NCBI RefSeq assembly: GCF_001639745.1
Contig: NZ_LTAX01000003.1
Coordinates: 62,001-126,000, forward strand
Direction of reading: 5' to 3'
DNA from: Marinomonas gallaica
Lineage (GTDB): Bacteria; Pseudomonadota; Gammaproteobacteria; Pseudomonadales; Marinomonadaceae
Length of the DNA stretch: 64,000 nt
This document shows, in pieces, positions 37,551 through 48,272 of this stretch. Below the pieces are notes generated by a model. It was not told where the DNA came from. It saw only the letters and a program-made list of their open reading frames with translations, and ran no database searches. Both the position numbers and the translations under genes were made by a program. Each line of letters begins with the position of its first letter. The first letter of the stretch is position 1.

Positions 37551-39440
37551 CTACTGTGCCACCGTATAAGGTGCATCGAAACGATCATTCAGAGCCTCTG
37601 GACGTGTAAGCGGGAACCCTTGAGAGATTTCAATACTGCGAAATGCATTGAATTTATCATCCGTCACCTGCTGCATATCTTGCTGAGAACGAAGAATGGT
37701 TGGACGAATGAATACCAGCAAGTTTTTCTTTTGATTCTCATGAGAAGTACTGCGAAATAAAGCGCCGATAACTGGTAGATCCCCCAACAATGGCACCTTC
37801 TGCTGTACTTCTATTACATTATCTTCAATCAACCCACCAAGCACGATAGTACGACGGTTGCCAGCGATCACTGTGGTTGAAATCTCTCGTTTCGTGGTAA
37901 TCGTGCCGAGTGAGCTGGGCTCCGCTGATGCGGCTTCAACAATCTGTAATACTTCCATACGCACTTCGTCGCCGGCATTAATATGCGGCGTGACTTCTAA
38001 CGTCAGACCTATGTCTTCACGGGTCGTGGTGACAAACGCATTACTACTACTGTCGGCGTAACCACCAGTTTGAAACGGACGGGTCTCACCCACTAGGATT
38101 TTAGAGGTCTGGTTATCGAGCGTCATGATTTTGGGTGTCGAAAGCAGGTTGGCATTAGAGTTACTTTCAATGGCCTGCAAAATGCCCGCTAAATTTAAGT
38201 CGCCATTGCTGTTAAAGCGGATACCTGCCGCTGTTAAACCATTACTCAACGTCGGGCGCCCTGTTGCTATCCCCGTTGCAATCTCCGTAATACTATTTCC
38301 AGCGGCATTAAAATTTGTCCCAAAGACAGGAGAAGAGGAATCCGACACATCACCGAAAAGCCACTGAAAACCAAATGCTTCCGCATCATCCATGGTCACT
38401 TCCGCGATAATGGCTTCTACCAATACTTGCGCACGCGGCACATCCAACTCCTTTAAAACAGACTGTATATCAACCAACACATTAGGATTTGCACGAATGA
38501 CTAAGGCATTCAAGTCCTCATCTGCTTTAACATAAATAGTTTGGTTGACACTGCCTTCCGTTAAGCCATTTGCTCCCATTAAGCCACTGATTAATTCAGC
38601 CGTTTTTGGCGCGTCCGCATAGCGAAGTGGAATAACAGATAAGCGACTGGAAGATTTTGTTGGCGTATCCAATTGTTGAATCAAGTGAACTAATGACTCT
38701 ATTTCTTCCGCTTCCCCCTTGAGTACCATACGATTGGTACGATCATCTGCAATGACTTTGGTACTGAGTATTGCAGAGGAAGACTGTTTTTCAGGACCGG
38801 CAGAGCCGCTATTAAGCTCAGTCAGCAGGTCTAAAATGTCATTCGCCCACGCATGATTAAGTCCTATCACTCTAACAGTCCCTTCATTAGAGTTATCCAA
38901 TCGCTCAATCAGAGATTCTAGCTCACGAATATTATCGGCGTGGTCACTGATAATCAGAGCATTAACGCTGTCTACCGCCGCAAGGTGACCATATTGTGGA
39001 ATCAAAGGACGTAGAATAGGAACCAATTCCGAGGCTGTCGCCTGCTTGACAGGAATCATGCGTGTAACCAACAAGCCCCCGGCAGCGATGCCTTGACTGT
39101 CAAAATCTACGCCGCTCTGTTTAGCAATATTTTGCGGTACAACTTTTACGCCATCGGGTGTTTCTACCGCAGCAAAACCATGCACGCGCAAAACCGACAG
39201 CAAAAGATGGTACACCGCCTCTTCGTTCAGCTCTTGACTGGAAATTACACTGACTTTACCTTTCACTCGCGGATCAATAATAAAGCTTTTACCCGTCATT
39301 TTTGACACTTGCTGAATAAAGACACCGATGTCAGCCTGCTGTAAATTCACTTGCCACGTTTGCGCCACGCTGATGTTTGCGCCCAGAGCAATCACGCAAA
39401 ACCAAGCCGTAATGAGTTTTCTAATCGCCAGAGGCAACAT
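37551..39440 (-). CDS. gspD: Type II secretion outer-membrane secretin GspD
   Basis: 629 residues with a signal peptide ending near AQT. N0-N3 domains occupy about 27-320 (ADIGVFIQQVSKMTGKSFII, LLSVLRVHGFAAVE, IPVKQATASELVPILRPL). The secretin core follows with VLVEAIIAEVTMDDAEAFG, LLSTPKIMTLDNQTSKILVG and VPLLGDLPVIGALFRST. It forms the outer-membrane exit channel. No pilotin gene is seen next to it. Confidence 0.97.
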   Translation of the reverse strand: MLPLAIRKLITAWFCVIALGANISVAQTWQVNLQQADIGVFIQQVSKMTGKSFIIDPRVKGKVSVISSQELNEEAVYHLLLSVLRVHGFAAVETPDGVKVVPQNIAKQSGVDFDSQGIAAGGLLVTRMIPVKQATASELVPILRPLIPQYGHLAAVDSVNALIISDHADNIRELESLIERLDNSNEGTVRVIGLNHAWANDILDLLTELNSGSAGPEKQSSSAILSTKVIADDRTNRMVLKGEAEEIESLVHLIQQLDTPTKSSSRLSVIPLRYADAPKTAELISGLMGANGLTEGSVNQTIYVKADEDLNALVIRANPNVLVDIQSVLKELDVPRAQVLVEAIIAEVTMDDAEAFGFQWLFGDVSDSSSPVFGTNFNAAGNSITEIATGIATGRPTLSNGLTAAGIRFNSNGDLNLAGILQAIESNSNANLLSTPKIMTLDNQTSKILVGETRPFQTGGYADSSSNAFVTTTREDIGLTLEVTPHINAGDEVRMEVLQIVEAASAEPSSLGTITTKREISTTVIAGNRRTIVLGGLIEDNVIEVQQKVPLLGDLPVIGALFRSTSHENQKKNLLVFIRPTILRSQQDMQQVTDDKFNAFRSIEISQGFPLTRPEALNDRFDAPYTVAQ

Positions 39441-39450
39441 GGTTTATCCT

Positions 39451-40284
39451 TTAATGGGTTGAAACATTTATAATGAAGCGCTTACCTTTGCGTTCCACTT
39501 CAACACGCAAATTTTCAGCGTTGCGCAACGCTTTCATTGCCTCAACACTTGGTGTTGCATCCTTCAGTAGTACGCCATTTACCGAGACAATTTTATCACC
39601 TGGCTGCAAACCAAATTGACTCAATGCATTACCCTGATTTAATTGATACCCTTCACTGGTTATAGTGACGCCTACGCCCTCTAGAAACGCTTTTGGCTGA
39701 TCCAAAAATGCTTGGGAGGTTGACTTCCATCGCTCGTCTGCACTCTGTTTTCCCGCTATAACGACGTCCGTTTGATGCCGTTCACCACCTGAGGCTTGCT
39801 GAACAGTATCCGTACTCACAAATAACGCATTATTAGGATCATCGTCAGATGTATTCACCAAAAACAACGACTCCATTTTCCCAGCACGATCAATCACGAC
39901 ATAGTCATCATAAACCCCAACTAACCTTACGCCTGGCAGGAGTTCTGCCCCGACATCATAAGTAGCATCAGAAACACTAGGCGAACGTATTATTGCAACG
40001 CCATCGGTTGGATCTTGACTTGGCAACACACCCACTAAAGACAATTTAAGCTGGGTTGGCTTTAATGCTTGTTGTGCAATGGGAACAGCACCAAATAATT
40101 CAGCGTTCAGCTTTATTGCAGGGGAATCTAATGCAGATGTGACATTTGAAGGAGCAGCCAATGAAAAAGCCGTTGTCGGAAAATACCATCGAGCAAAACT
40201 TGCACCCACCGCAACAGCACAAGCTGTCACAGCAGCAAAAATAATTAGCCTGACGGCATATTTTTCAACAGATTTCCAAGGCAC
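39451..40284 (-). CDS. gspC: Type II secretion protein GspC
   Basis: 277 residues. A membrane helix at about 11-33 follows a short cytoplasmic start. The homology region (KLSLVGVLPSQDPTDGVAII) follows, and a C-terminal PDZ domain shows SQFGLQPGDKIVSVNGVLLKD. It couples the inner platform to the GspD secretin and probably helps choose substrates. It ends ten bases before gspD. The 103-base AT-rich gap before it separates it from gspN and may hold a promoter. Confidence 0.93.
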   Translation of the reverse strand: MPWKSVEKYAVRLIIFAAVTACAVAVGASFARWYFPTTAFSLAAPSNVTSALDSPAIKLNAELFGAVPIAQQALKPTQLKLSLVGVLPSQDPTDGVAIIRSPSVSDATYDVGAELLPGVRLVGVYDDYVVIDRAGKMESLFLVNTSDDDPNNALFVSTDTVQQASGGERHQTDVVIAGKQSADERWKSTSQAFLDQPKAFLEGVGVTITSEGYQLNQGNALSQFGLQPGDKIVSVNGVLLKDATPSVEAMKALRNAENLRVEVERKGKRFIINVSTH

Positions 40285-40387
40285 GAGCGCAACCTAATGA
40301 AGATTTAGCGGATGAGTTGCCCTTTATATTCAACAAATAGGTAATATAATGCAAGAAAATCGCACTTACGATTGTGTGAAACGTTCA

Positions 40388-41131
40388 TTATCTGAGCTCA
40401 TTCAAAGGCTGTACTACGACAAATGCCGGATACTCTTTTTTTCCTGGCCAGCGTTGGCCCAGAGACTCAATCAGTTCTGGCATTACGGTCACTTCTAACG
40501 CATGACTCGATAACAACTTTATCTCAAGCAGTTCACTTCCTTGTAAAGATCGCAGTGACACAACAGGCTCTTGCCCTAACAAATAGCCATGCAATTGCCA
40601 TTGCTTAACTGGCGCGTCAATCTCTCGATTTCCCGCTGGGTAACGAATGTTGCCTTCAGGCCAATTGGCCTGAACTTTGAACGTATCAAAAGTATGATCA
40701 CGCCAAACGTAATGACTGTACCAACGACTCACAGTGATGGGCTGACCGGACAATGCTATTCCCTGCTTTGCTAACACCGGGTTTAAAACGCTTGCTTGAG
40801 CACTCAAACCATCTACCCAAAGACTTACGCCAAACAGTTCAGGCTTAAGCTTGCCATAGCCCATTACTTGCGGATGATTAACTTGCCACGAGATGGGGGA
40901 CAAAAAACCAGCAGTGGTCCAGCTTAACAAAGCAGGTTCTTTTGAATAAGGAACGGACAATGCTGCGCGGCCAGACCACCAATGACCAGAAACTTGCATC
41001 AAGCTAATGCCTTGAGGCATTAGCTCACGCAGCTGTGGTGACCAATAATGCAGAGGAACATACAGCCCAACCGCCAAGAAAGCGACCAAGACAAACCAAA
41101 CTGCAAGCAATGCGTATGTCTTGAATCTCAC
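40388..41131 (-). CDS. gspN: Type II secretion protein GspN
   Basis: 247 residues, GTG start with AGGAG six bases upstream, overlapping the kdsB stop region. One N-terminal membrane helix is followed by a periplasmic domain (PQGISLMQVSGHWWSGRAAL, the usual GspN segment). An accessory T2SS protein found only in some systems; its role is unclear. It is unusual in lying before gspC, directly behind kdsB. Confidence 0.85.
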   Translation of the reverse strand: MRFKTYALLAVWFVLVAFLAVGLYVPLHYWSPQLRELMPQGISLMQVSGHWWSGRAALSVPYSKEPALLSWTTAGFLSPISWQVNHPQVMGYGKLKPELFGVSLWVDGLSAQASVLNPVLAKQGIALSGQPITVSRWYSHYVWRDHTFDTFKVQANWPEGNIRYPAGNREIDAPVKQWQLHGYLLGQEPVVSLRSLQGSELLEIKLLSSHALEVTVMPELIESLGQRWPGKKEYPAFVVVQPLNELR

Positions 41132-41140
41132 AAGTTACTC

Positions 41141-41911
41141 CTACTGCGAAGAGAGTTTTTGAGTCAGCGCCTGAAGATCTTCTGGGGTGTCGACACCGTG
41201 CGGAGGGAGCTCTTGTGTAACCGCTACCTGGACCTTAATGCCTTGGTGTAGGAATCTTAGTTGTTCTAGTTTCTCCCACTTTTCAAGTGGCGACATCGGC
41301 ATGTGCGCATAGCGATCAAGCAAAGACACACGATACACATACAGACCCACGTGGCGCAGAGCCGGATACCCGTCACTGATGACTTTAGGTTCTTGAGCAA
41401 AGCCATCGCGATCCCATGGCATGGTGGCACGACTAAAATACAATGCACGACCTTTGGCATCGCATACTACTTTCACCACACTTGGATTGAAGATATCTTC
41501 AGAACGATGAATAGGGCACGCTACAGTCGCCATTTCAGATTCATCATCTTCGGCAAGGGCACGAACTGCATCCTGAATCAGCGCAATCGGCAACAGTGGT
41601 TCATCACCTTGCACATTAACGACAATCTCATCGCCAGACCATCCCTTTAGCATAGCGACTTCTGCCAGACGTTCAGTACCGTTTTCATGGTCGTCTCGCG
41701 TCATCACCGCGTCTGCACCAAACGCTTTCGCCGCAGCAAAGATCGATTCGTGATCGGTAGCAATGGTCACCGACTCAGCACCTGCTTTAAGTGCCAGCTC
41801 ATAGACCCATTGCACGACTGGCTTGCCTGCCAAATCAGCCAGCATCTTCTGCGGAAATCGCTGCGATGCGTATCGCGCCGGTACGACAATATGGAACGGA
41901 GGTAAATTCAT
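41141..41911 (-). CDS. kdsB: 3-deoxy-manno-octulosonate cytidylyltransferase
   Basis: 256 residues from ATG 41911 (MNLPPFHIVVPARYAS), one base after the kdsC TAA. Activates Kdo as CMP-Kdo for LPS inner core. The nucleotidyltransferase signature VPARYASQRFPQKMLADLAG and VNVQGDEPLLP are complete. The open frame extends 17 codons upstream into kdsC, but the internal ATG is the natural start. Confidence 0.96.
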   Translation of the reverse strand: MNLPPFHIVVPARYASQRFPQKMLADLAGKPVVQWVYELALKAGAESVTIATDHESIFAAAKAFGADAVMTRDDHENGTERLAEVAMLKGWSGDEIVVNVQGDEPLLPIALIQDAVRALAEDDESEMATVACPIHRSEDIFNPSVVKVVCDAKGRALYFSRATMPWDRDGFAQEPKVISDGYPALRHVGLYVYRVSLLDRYAHMPMSPLEKWEKLEQLRFLHQGIKVQVAVTQELPPHGVDTPEDLQALTQKLSSQ

Positions 41912-41912
41912 A

Positions 41913-42496
41913 TTACTTTTTCTCAAATTCAGGCCGCTTGGCAAGCTCATAAGCCGCTTCAAGCTCCATGCGTGTCGCTAGAATTAAGTCAGCTACTTCT
42001 CGAGCAACCCCTTGCCCACCTGCTTTACGTAAGCAAATATCACAATGGCGCTGCAAAAGAATATGCGCATCGTTTGGACACAAAGACACACCTATTTTCG
42101 GCATCACTTGTAAATCAATGACGTCATCTCCCACATAAGCCACTTGCTCGGGCTCAAGCTTTAGCGTTTTCATCAAATCATCAAACGCGGCCGCTTTATC
42201 ATGACAGCCATAGTAAACGTGTTTGATGCCAAGATCCGACATTCGCTTACGCAACGGCGCAGAGTCTTTCGCGGTAATTACCGCCACATCTACGCCCCAC
42301 TGTGGCAAAAGTTTCAACGCTACGCCATCTTTGACGTTGAAGCGTTTGATCATCTCGCCGTTGCCATCAAAGTACAAACCGCCGTCCGTCAACACGCCAT
42401 CCACATCAAAGATGGCCAGCTTTAAAAACGGCAGTTTTTTCATCAACACATTGCCTTGCTCAAGCTCTGCGTATTGCGCTAGAAACTGCGTATCCA

Positions 42497-42497
<1 letters not shown>
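41913..42497 (-). CDS. kdsC: 3-deoxy-D-manno-octulosonate 8-phosphate phosphatase
   Basis: 194-residue HAD phosphatase releasing Kdo from Kdo8P. The catalytic IFDVDGVLTDGGLYF (nucleophile and acid Asp) and VAYVGDDVIDLQVM are present. The TAATG junction overlaps the kdsA stop by one base, and the next gene follows after one base, so the four kds genes are tightly coupled. The first 18 residues are a short extension. Confidence 0.95.
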
Positions 42498-44351
<1,854 letters not shown>

Positions 44352-44438
44352 GGGTCAACTCGAACTGATGAATATGACGCCATTATACAGAGGCAAATGC
44401 AGAACGCCTACCGTGATTGGTAGACGTTCATGAGTCGA

Positions 44439-45536
44439 TTATTTAAGGCAAGAAATGTACTGGTCTGCCAAACCCGTTAAGAACATCGCGTAGCTGTTTG
44501 CACCTAGCTCAACATTGGTACCTAGTGGATCAAGTACCGCCGTTTTAACATCGGTTCCATCGATCAATGTCTCGACGATCGCAGGACTGAATTGAGGCTC
44601 ACTGAAGACACAAGAAACGTTATGCTCTTCAATTTCTTCTCGAATATGCGCTACAGTTTTTGCGCCTGGCTTACGCTCCGGACTGAGTGCAATGGCGCCT
44701 TTGTTGTTCAACCCATAATGATTTTCAAAATAGCCGTAAGCTTCATGGAACACAAAATACGGCACATCTGCGACATCAGCTAATCGCTCAGCAACATCAT
44801 GATCTGCGTGCTCTACGCTACTCATAAAGGCTTGGAAATTCGTTTGGTAATCCTGCTTGTGCTCTGGATCGATTGAAATCAGTTGCTCAGTGACGGCTTT
44901 TGCCAAAACTTTTGCATTAACCGGATCTAACCACACATGTGGATCGGTGCCTGAGTGATCGTGACCTTCATGCCCATGCTCTTCGTGATGCTCATCCTGG
45001 TCGTGGTCTTCGTGATGCTCATCCTGGTCATGGTCTTCATGATGCTCATCATGGTCGTGGTCTTCGTGATGCTCATCATGGTCGTGGTCTTCGTGATGCT
45101 CATCATGGTCGTGGTCTTCGTGATGCTCATCATGGTCATGGTCTTCATGATGTTCATCTTGGTCATGGCCTTCGTGATGTTCATCATGGTTGTGCGCTTC
45201 TTTGTCACCAAATTCACGCAGGAAAGCATCATTTAATGCCATCCACTCTAGATCTTTTTTAGCGGAAAGGTTCGCTAACGGCTTTTCCATAAAGGTTTCA
45301 AGGGATTCTCCGACCCAAACAACTAAATCGGCTTGATCAAGTTTTCGTAGATCAGAAGGTCGCATAGCAAAATCATGAGGAGATGCCTGGTTACTAACAA
45401 GTTGTTGCACTTCTATATGCTCACCACCAATGGCTGACACAATCATAGACACAGGCTTCACCGAGGTGACAACTTGAGTTTGTGCAAAAGCTGATACGGA
45501 TAATAAAAGGGATGCAGGTAATACGTACTTAAACAT
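44439..45536 (-). CDS. znuA: Zinc-binding periplasmic protein ZnuA
   Basis: 365 residues with signal peptide MFKYVLPASLLLSVSAFA. The ZnuA/TroA cluster-9 fold carries metal histidines in ASPHDFAMRPSDLRKL, in DPHVWLDPVNAK, and in FHEAYGYFENHYGL. Between them is an extra His/Asp/Glu-rich loop of about 75 residues built from a nine-residue repeat, far longer than in E. coli ZnuA. Such loops chelate zinc for hand-over. The znuBC transporter genes are not adjacent. A Zur box lies 26 bases upstream of the start. Confidence 0.95.
   Translation of the reverse strand: MFKYVLPASLLLSVSAFAQTQVVTSVKPVSMIVSAIGGEHIEVQQLVSNQASPHDFAMRPSDLRKLDQADLVVWVGESLETFMEKPLANLSAKKDLEWMALNDAFLREFGDKEAHNHDEHHEGHDQDEHHEDHDHDEHHEDHDHDEHHEDHDHDEHHEDHDHDEHHEDHDQDEHHEDHDQDEHHEEHGHEGHDHSGTDPHVWLDPVNAKVLAKAVTEQLISIDPEHKQDYQTNFQAFMSSVEHADHDVAERLADVADVPYFVFHEAYGYFENHYGLNNKGAIALSPERKPGAKTVAHIREEIEEHNVSCVFSEPQFSPAIVETLIDGTDVKTAVLDPLGTNVELGANSYAMFLTGLADQYISCLK
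44978..45193 (-). repeat. 27-bp tandem repeat encoding the ZnuA histidine-rich loop
   Basis: About eight head-to-tail copies of a 27-base unit encode the nine-residue consensus DEHHEDHDH, with outer copies carrying Q or G in place of H. Several middle copies are identical at the DNA level, which favours slippage and length variation between strains. Confidence 0.93.
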
Positions 45537-45561
45537 GAGTAAAAATCCAATCCATAATAGA

Positions 45562-45576
45562 TGTTATAACATAACA
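45562..45576. promoter_or_regulatory. Zur box upstream of znuA
   Basis: TGTTATAACATAACA differs at one position from the gammaproteobacterial Zur palindrome TGTTATA-N-TATAACA. It lies 26 bases before the znuA ATG, so zinc-replete Zur would repress transcription. Confidence 0.75.
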
Positions 45577-45621
45577 ATAACAGCATTCATTTTTACACTC
45601 AATCCCTAATGGCAGGTTTCA

Positions 45622-46629
45622 TTAGACTGTACGAAAGGTTTCCCAACTGTCCTGTCGCACGACTAGGCCCGCACGCTGACCCACCGGTAAATTCACATTT
45701 GGAAACACAATCGCATCACCACTCTGTTTAATTTGGTAATGACTCACATTAGATGTTGCCAGCTCAAACCCCGCTTCAAATGCGGTAAAGTTTTTGACGT
45801 CATCAGCAATCTTAAGCAGATAATCATCAGCGTCCTTAATAAGCACTTCGACAACAGAGAAGAGCTTCACAGTCGTTGCATCGGCGCACGACAACTCGCC
45901 TTGTTCAATAAGCAACTTGAGCGCTTTGCTAAGCTTTTCAAGACTTAGCAAATCATTCTGTCCAAACGGACGTACTTGCCCAAGCTCAATAGTGGCCGCC
46001 TGCGCACCATGATTAATATACGAATGATAAGAAAATGTTGTGGTTGGCTGATGAGACAACAGCACCGCTTCCAAACCGATTGCTGCGTAGAAATCGAACT
46101 GTTGCTGCTGATAAGGTTGGCCATGGGTAAATGGATGTACGGCAAATTTCTCGTATTCAGAACCACGAATGGCGGTATGCAGATCGTAATGGAGTTTACA
46201 CCCGGTCTGATGCGCCTCAAAGAACTGAGCTACCGAGTGTTCCAGTTGTTGAGCTCTCGCCACTTCTTGCCCATTGTATTTGCGCCATGCACCACAAAAA
46301 AGTCGATTTAAGTTTACATCACAAAACCGCTCACCCGTACGCATCGCTTCTGGATGACCCAATATAATCAGCAAACGTATTGAGAGCGTCAGTTCCCCAT
46401 CAAGTATCTGTTTTAGTAACGTATTAAGCAGCTCAATGGGGGCCGTTTCATTACCATGAATGCCAACCGACAACACCACGCTGTGCTTTGCCTCGGCAAT
46501 CGGTTCCAGCTGAATAATGCCCTGCCCTAAAATCTGCGCACTCCCTGTGGCAAAGAGCACCTGCTCTATCGTGTCATTTATTGGTTTGGACAAGGTGTAG
46601 TCTAAAAAATCATGGTTGGGCAATGTCAT
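45622..46629 (-). CDS. astE: Succinylglutamate desuccinylase
   Basis: 335 residues from ATG 46629 (MTLPNHDFLDY), with GGAG eight bases upstream; the frame extends 28 codons further without support. Last step of the AST arginine catabolic route, releasing glutamate and succinate. Zinc ligands are H58 and E61 (GIHGNETAP) and H151 (HYDLHTA), with substrate residues in GERFCDVNLNRLF. The other ast genes are not next to it, although an ArgD/AstC aminotransferase lies at 59.8 kb. Confidence 0.94.
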   Translation of the reverse strand: MTLPNHDFLDYTLSKPINDTIEQVLFATGSAQILGQGIIQLEPIAEAKHSVVLSVGIHGNETAPIELLNTLLKQILDGELTLSIRLLIILGHPEAMRTGERFCDVNLNRLFCGAWRKYNGQEVARAQQLEHSVAQFFEAHQTGCKLHYDLHTAIRGSEYEKFAVHPFTHGQPYQQQQFDFYAAIGLEAVLLSHQPTTTFSYHSYINHGAQAATIELGQVRPFGQNDLLSLEKLSKALKLLIEQGELSCADATTVKLFSVVEVLIKDADDYLLKIADDVKNFTAFEAGFELATSNVSHYQIKQSGDAIVFPNVNLPVGQRAGLVVRQDSWETFRTV

Positions 46630-46835
46630 CAACGGTCTCCATTTAAATCGTATACTGGCTATGCTAACGAAATTTCTCGCTGACAAAAGAAAGAGACAGT
46701 CGAGCACTTTCAATTACTTAAGTATCTGTCGCAATTTCGTAACTTATCTATTCTCCTACTGAATTGGATTAAGTCTTTAAAATCCAGCGCTAAATCGTTA
46801 CCCTTCTGGCTTTGCTTACAACTAAGAATAGTCCT

Positions 46836-47369
46836 ATGTCTGAAACTGATGAAATAATTACGCTCGTTGATCGCCAAAACCAAGTAATTGGTGATATTCC
46901 TCGACGTTTAATGAACTTTCAACAAGACATACACCGTGTAACATTTATTTTAGTATTCACCAAACAAGACACTTTGTTAGTTCAGAAAAGAACCGATACA
47001 AAAGCATTTTGCCCAGGCTATTTTGGCATCACAACCGGTGGCGTCGTTGCTAAAGATGAAAGCTATGATTTATGCGCGAGCAGAGAGCTTGAAGAAGAGC
47101 TTGGCGTCGAGCTGACACTGGCGCCACAAGGAATGTTTTTCACTGAGGGGGAAGGGTTTCGTATTTGGGGTAAGGTCTATACATGTCAGTATGATGAAGC
47201 GCGACATGGTCCACTACACTTGCAGGCTAAGGAAGTGTCCGAAGTACGTGAAATGCGTATCCAAGATATTCTTGAAAATACCCATAACCTGCCATTCACT
47301 CCTGATTCTTACGACGCTTTACTGCATTACGTTAATGATAACCTTAAAGAGCATGTCCATGTTCCGTAA
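46836..47369 (+). CDS. yfcD: YfcD-type Nudix hydrolase
   Basis: 177 residues from ATG 46836 (MSETDEIITLVDR). The Nudix box is complete: G-x5-E in GVVAKDE, then E-x7-REL-EEE-LG. The N-terminus IITLVDRQNQVIGDIPRR and VQKRTDTKAFCPGYFGIT fit the YfcD branch, which resembles isopentenyl-diphosphate isomerase in fold but is not that enzyme. Probably hydrolyses a nucleoside diphosphate derivative; the substrate is unknown. The next gene starts inside its end. Confidence 0.9.
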   Translation: MSETDEIITLVDRQNQVIGDIPRRLMNFQQDIHRVTFILVFTKQDTLLVQKRTDTKAFCPGYFGITTGGVVAKDESYDLCASRELEEELGVELTLAPQGMFFTEGEGFRIWGKVYTCQYDEARHGPLHLQAKEVSEVREMRIQDILENTHNLPFTPDSYDALLHYVNDNLKEHVHVP

Positions 47370-48147
47370 CTACTGCTTGTTAGTCATAAGCCTCTTCCTG
47401 ACTATTTCTGCCCACGCCAAAGAGCAATACCATTGGCAAGAGCGTGATTTTATCATTAACAGCTTTATAGACATTGCACTGCAACGGGAATACGACCGAA
47501 AACAAACACCTATGTTGGTACGCTGGGAACGCCCTATCCATATTTACGTAGAGAGCGATTATGGCGACAGCCAATTGCAAGCAGAATTACTGAGCATTCA
47601 TGCTCGACACCTATCAAAAATCACCGGCGTCCCCATCTATTTCACGCCTAATGTGAAAAAAGCCAATATTATCGCTATTTTTACAGATATGGACTCCGTG
47701 GAAGATAAAGTACGCCGCTATATTGGCCCACCTGACACGATTAGAACCGCATTAGACGAAGCAATCTGTTTAGGTAATTTTAGCATCAATGGTAAAGGCC
47801 AGATCCAACGTGGCGTCATTATCATCCCCGTAGACTATGCTCGACAGAACGCACGCTTCTTAGATTGTATTGTTGAAGAGATCACTCAGTTAATGGGGCT
47901 ACCTAATGACTCAGATGATGTGTACCCCTCGGTTTTTAACGACTCCAGCACAGATATATATCTATCCCCATTAGATTTCATCTTATTAAAAGCTCTCTAT
48001 TCGCCTCGCTTTTCAGCTGGTATGGGCGTCGATCAAGTTGATCAAAACCTGTTTAAGGTGATTGATGATTTGTACTATTCAGGAGTCATCGACAATGCGG
48101 CTTCGCTGGTACAAGAAGGCAGCCTTAAGAGCTATCTAGGGGAATAA
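47359..48147 (+). CDS. Periplasmic DUF2927 protein
   Basis: 262 residues from ATG 47359, which overlaps the yfcD stop by 11 bases. Signal peptide MFRNYCLLVISLFLTISAHA. The mature part has the DUF2927 features VRWERPIHIYVES, the CLGNFSINGKGQIQRGVIII strand, DCIVEEITQLMGLPNDSDD and a C-terminal DFILLKALYSPRFSAGM. The EEITQ segment occupies the position of a protease-like helix but lacks a classic HExxH. Function unknown. A terminator follows at 48182. Confidence 0.8.
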   Translation: MFRNYCLLVISLFLTISAHAKEQYHWQERDFIINSFIDIALQREYDRKQTPMLVRWERPIHIYVESDYGDSQLQAELLSIHARHLSKITGVPIYFTPNVKKANIIAIFTDMDSVEDKVRRYIGPPDTIRTALDEAICLGNFSINGKGQIQRGVIIIPVDYARQNARFLDCIVEEITQLMGLPNDSDDVYPSVFNDSSTDIYLSPLDFILLKALYSPRFSAGMGVDQVDQNLFKVIDDLYYSGVIDNAASLVQEGSLKSYLGE

Positions 48148-48181
48148 TCATTTATTTTTCTAAGTTTTAGTGCATTTTTCT

Positions 48182-48206
48182 TAACCAGAATCATAAATTC
48201 TGGTTA
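48182..48206 (+). terminator. Terminator after the DUF2927 gene
   Basis: TAACCAGAAT and ATTCTGGTTA pair around a five-base loop, followed after a few bases by a T-run. Confidence 0.75.
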
Positions 48207-48272
48207 TTGCATCTTTTTTTTGATTCAACTTAGGTAAAATGCCGAAAACTTGAAACTCATCGGAGAAATTGA

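Noticed and set aside
44978-45193. Regular repeats that could suggest a CRISPR array
   Set aside because: Units are directly adjacent with no spacers and encode the in-frame ZnuA loop.
44927-45262. Open frames on both strands across the znuA repeat, one with long Met/Val/Ile repeats and one with Gly/Asp/Ala/His repeats
   Set aside because: They are products of the 27-bp repeat read in other frames and have no ribosome site or family resemblance.
47191-47358. Longer start for the DUF2927 gene inside yfcD
   Set aside because: It would precede the signal peptide with a 56-residue cysteine-rich stretch that is simply yfcD in another frame.
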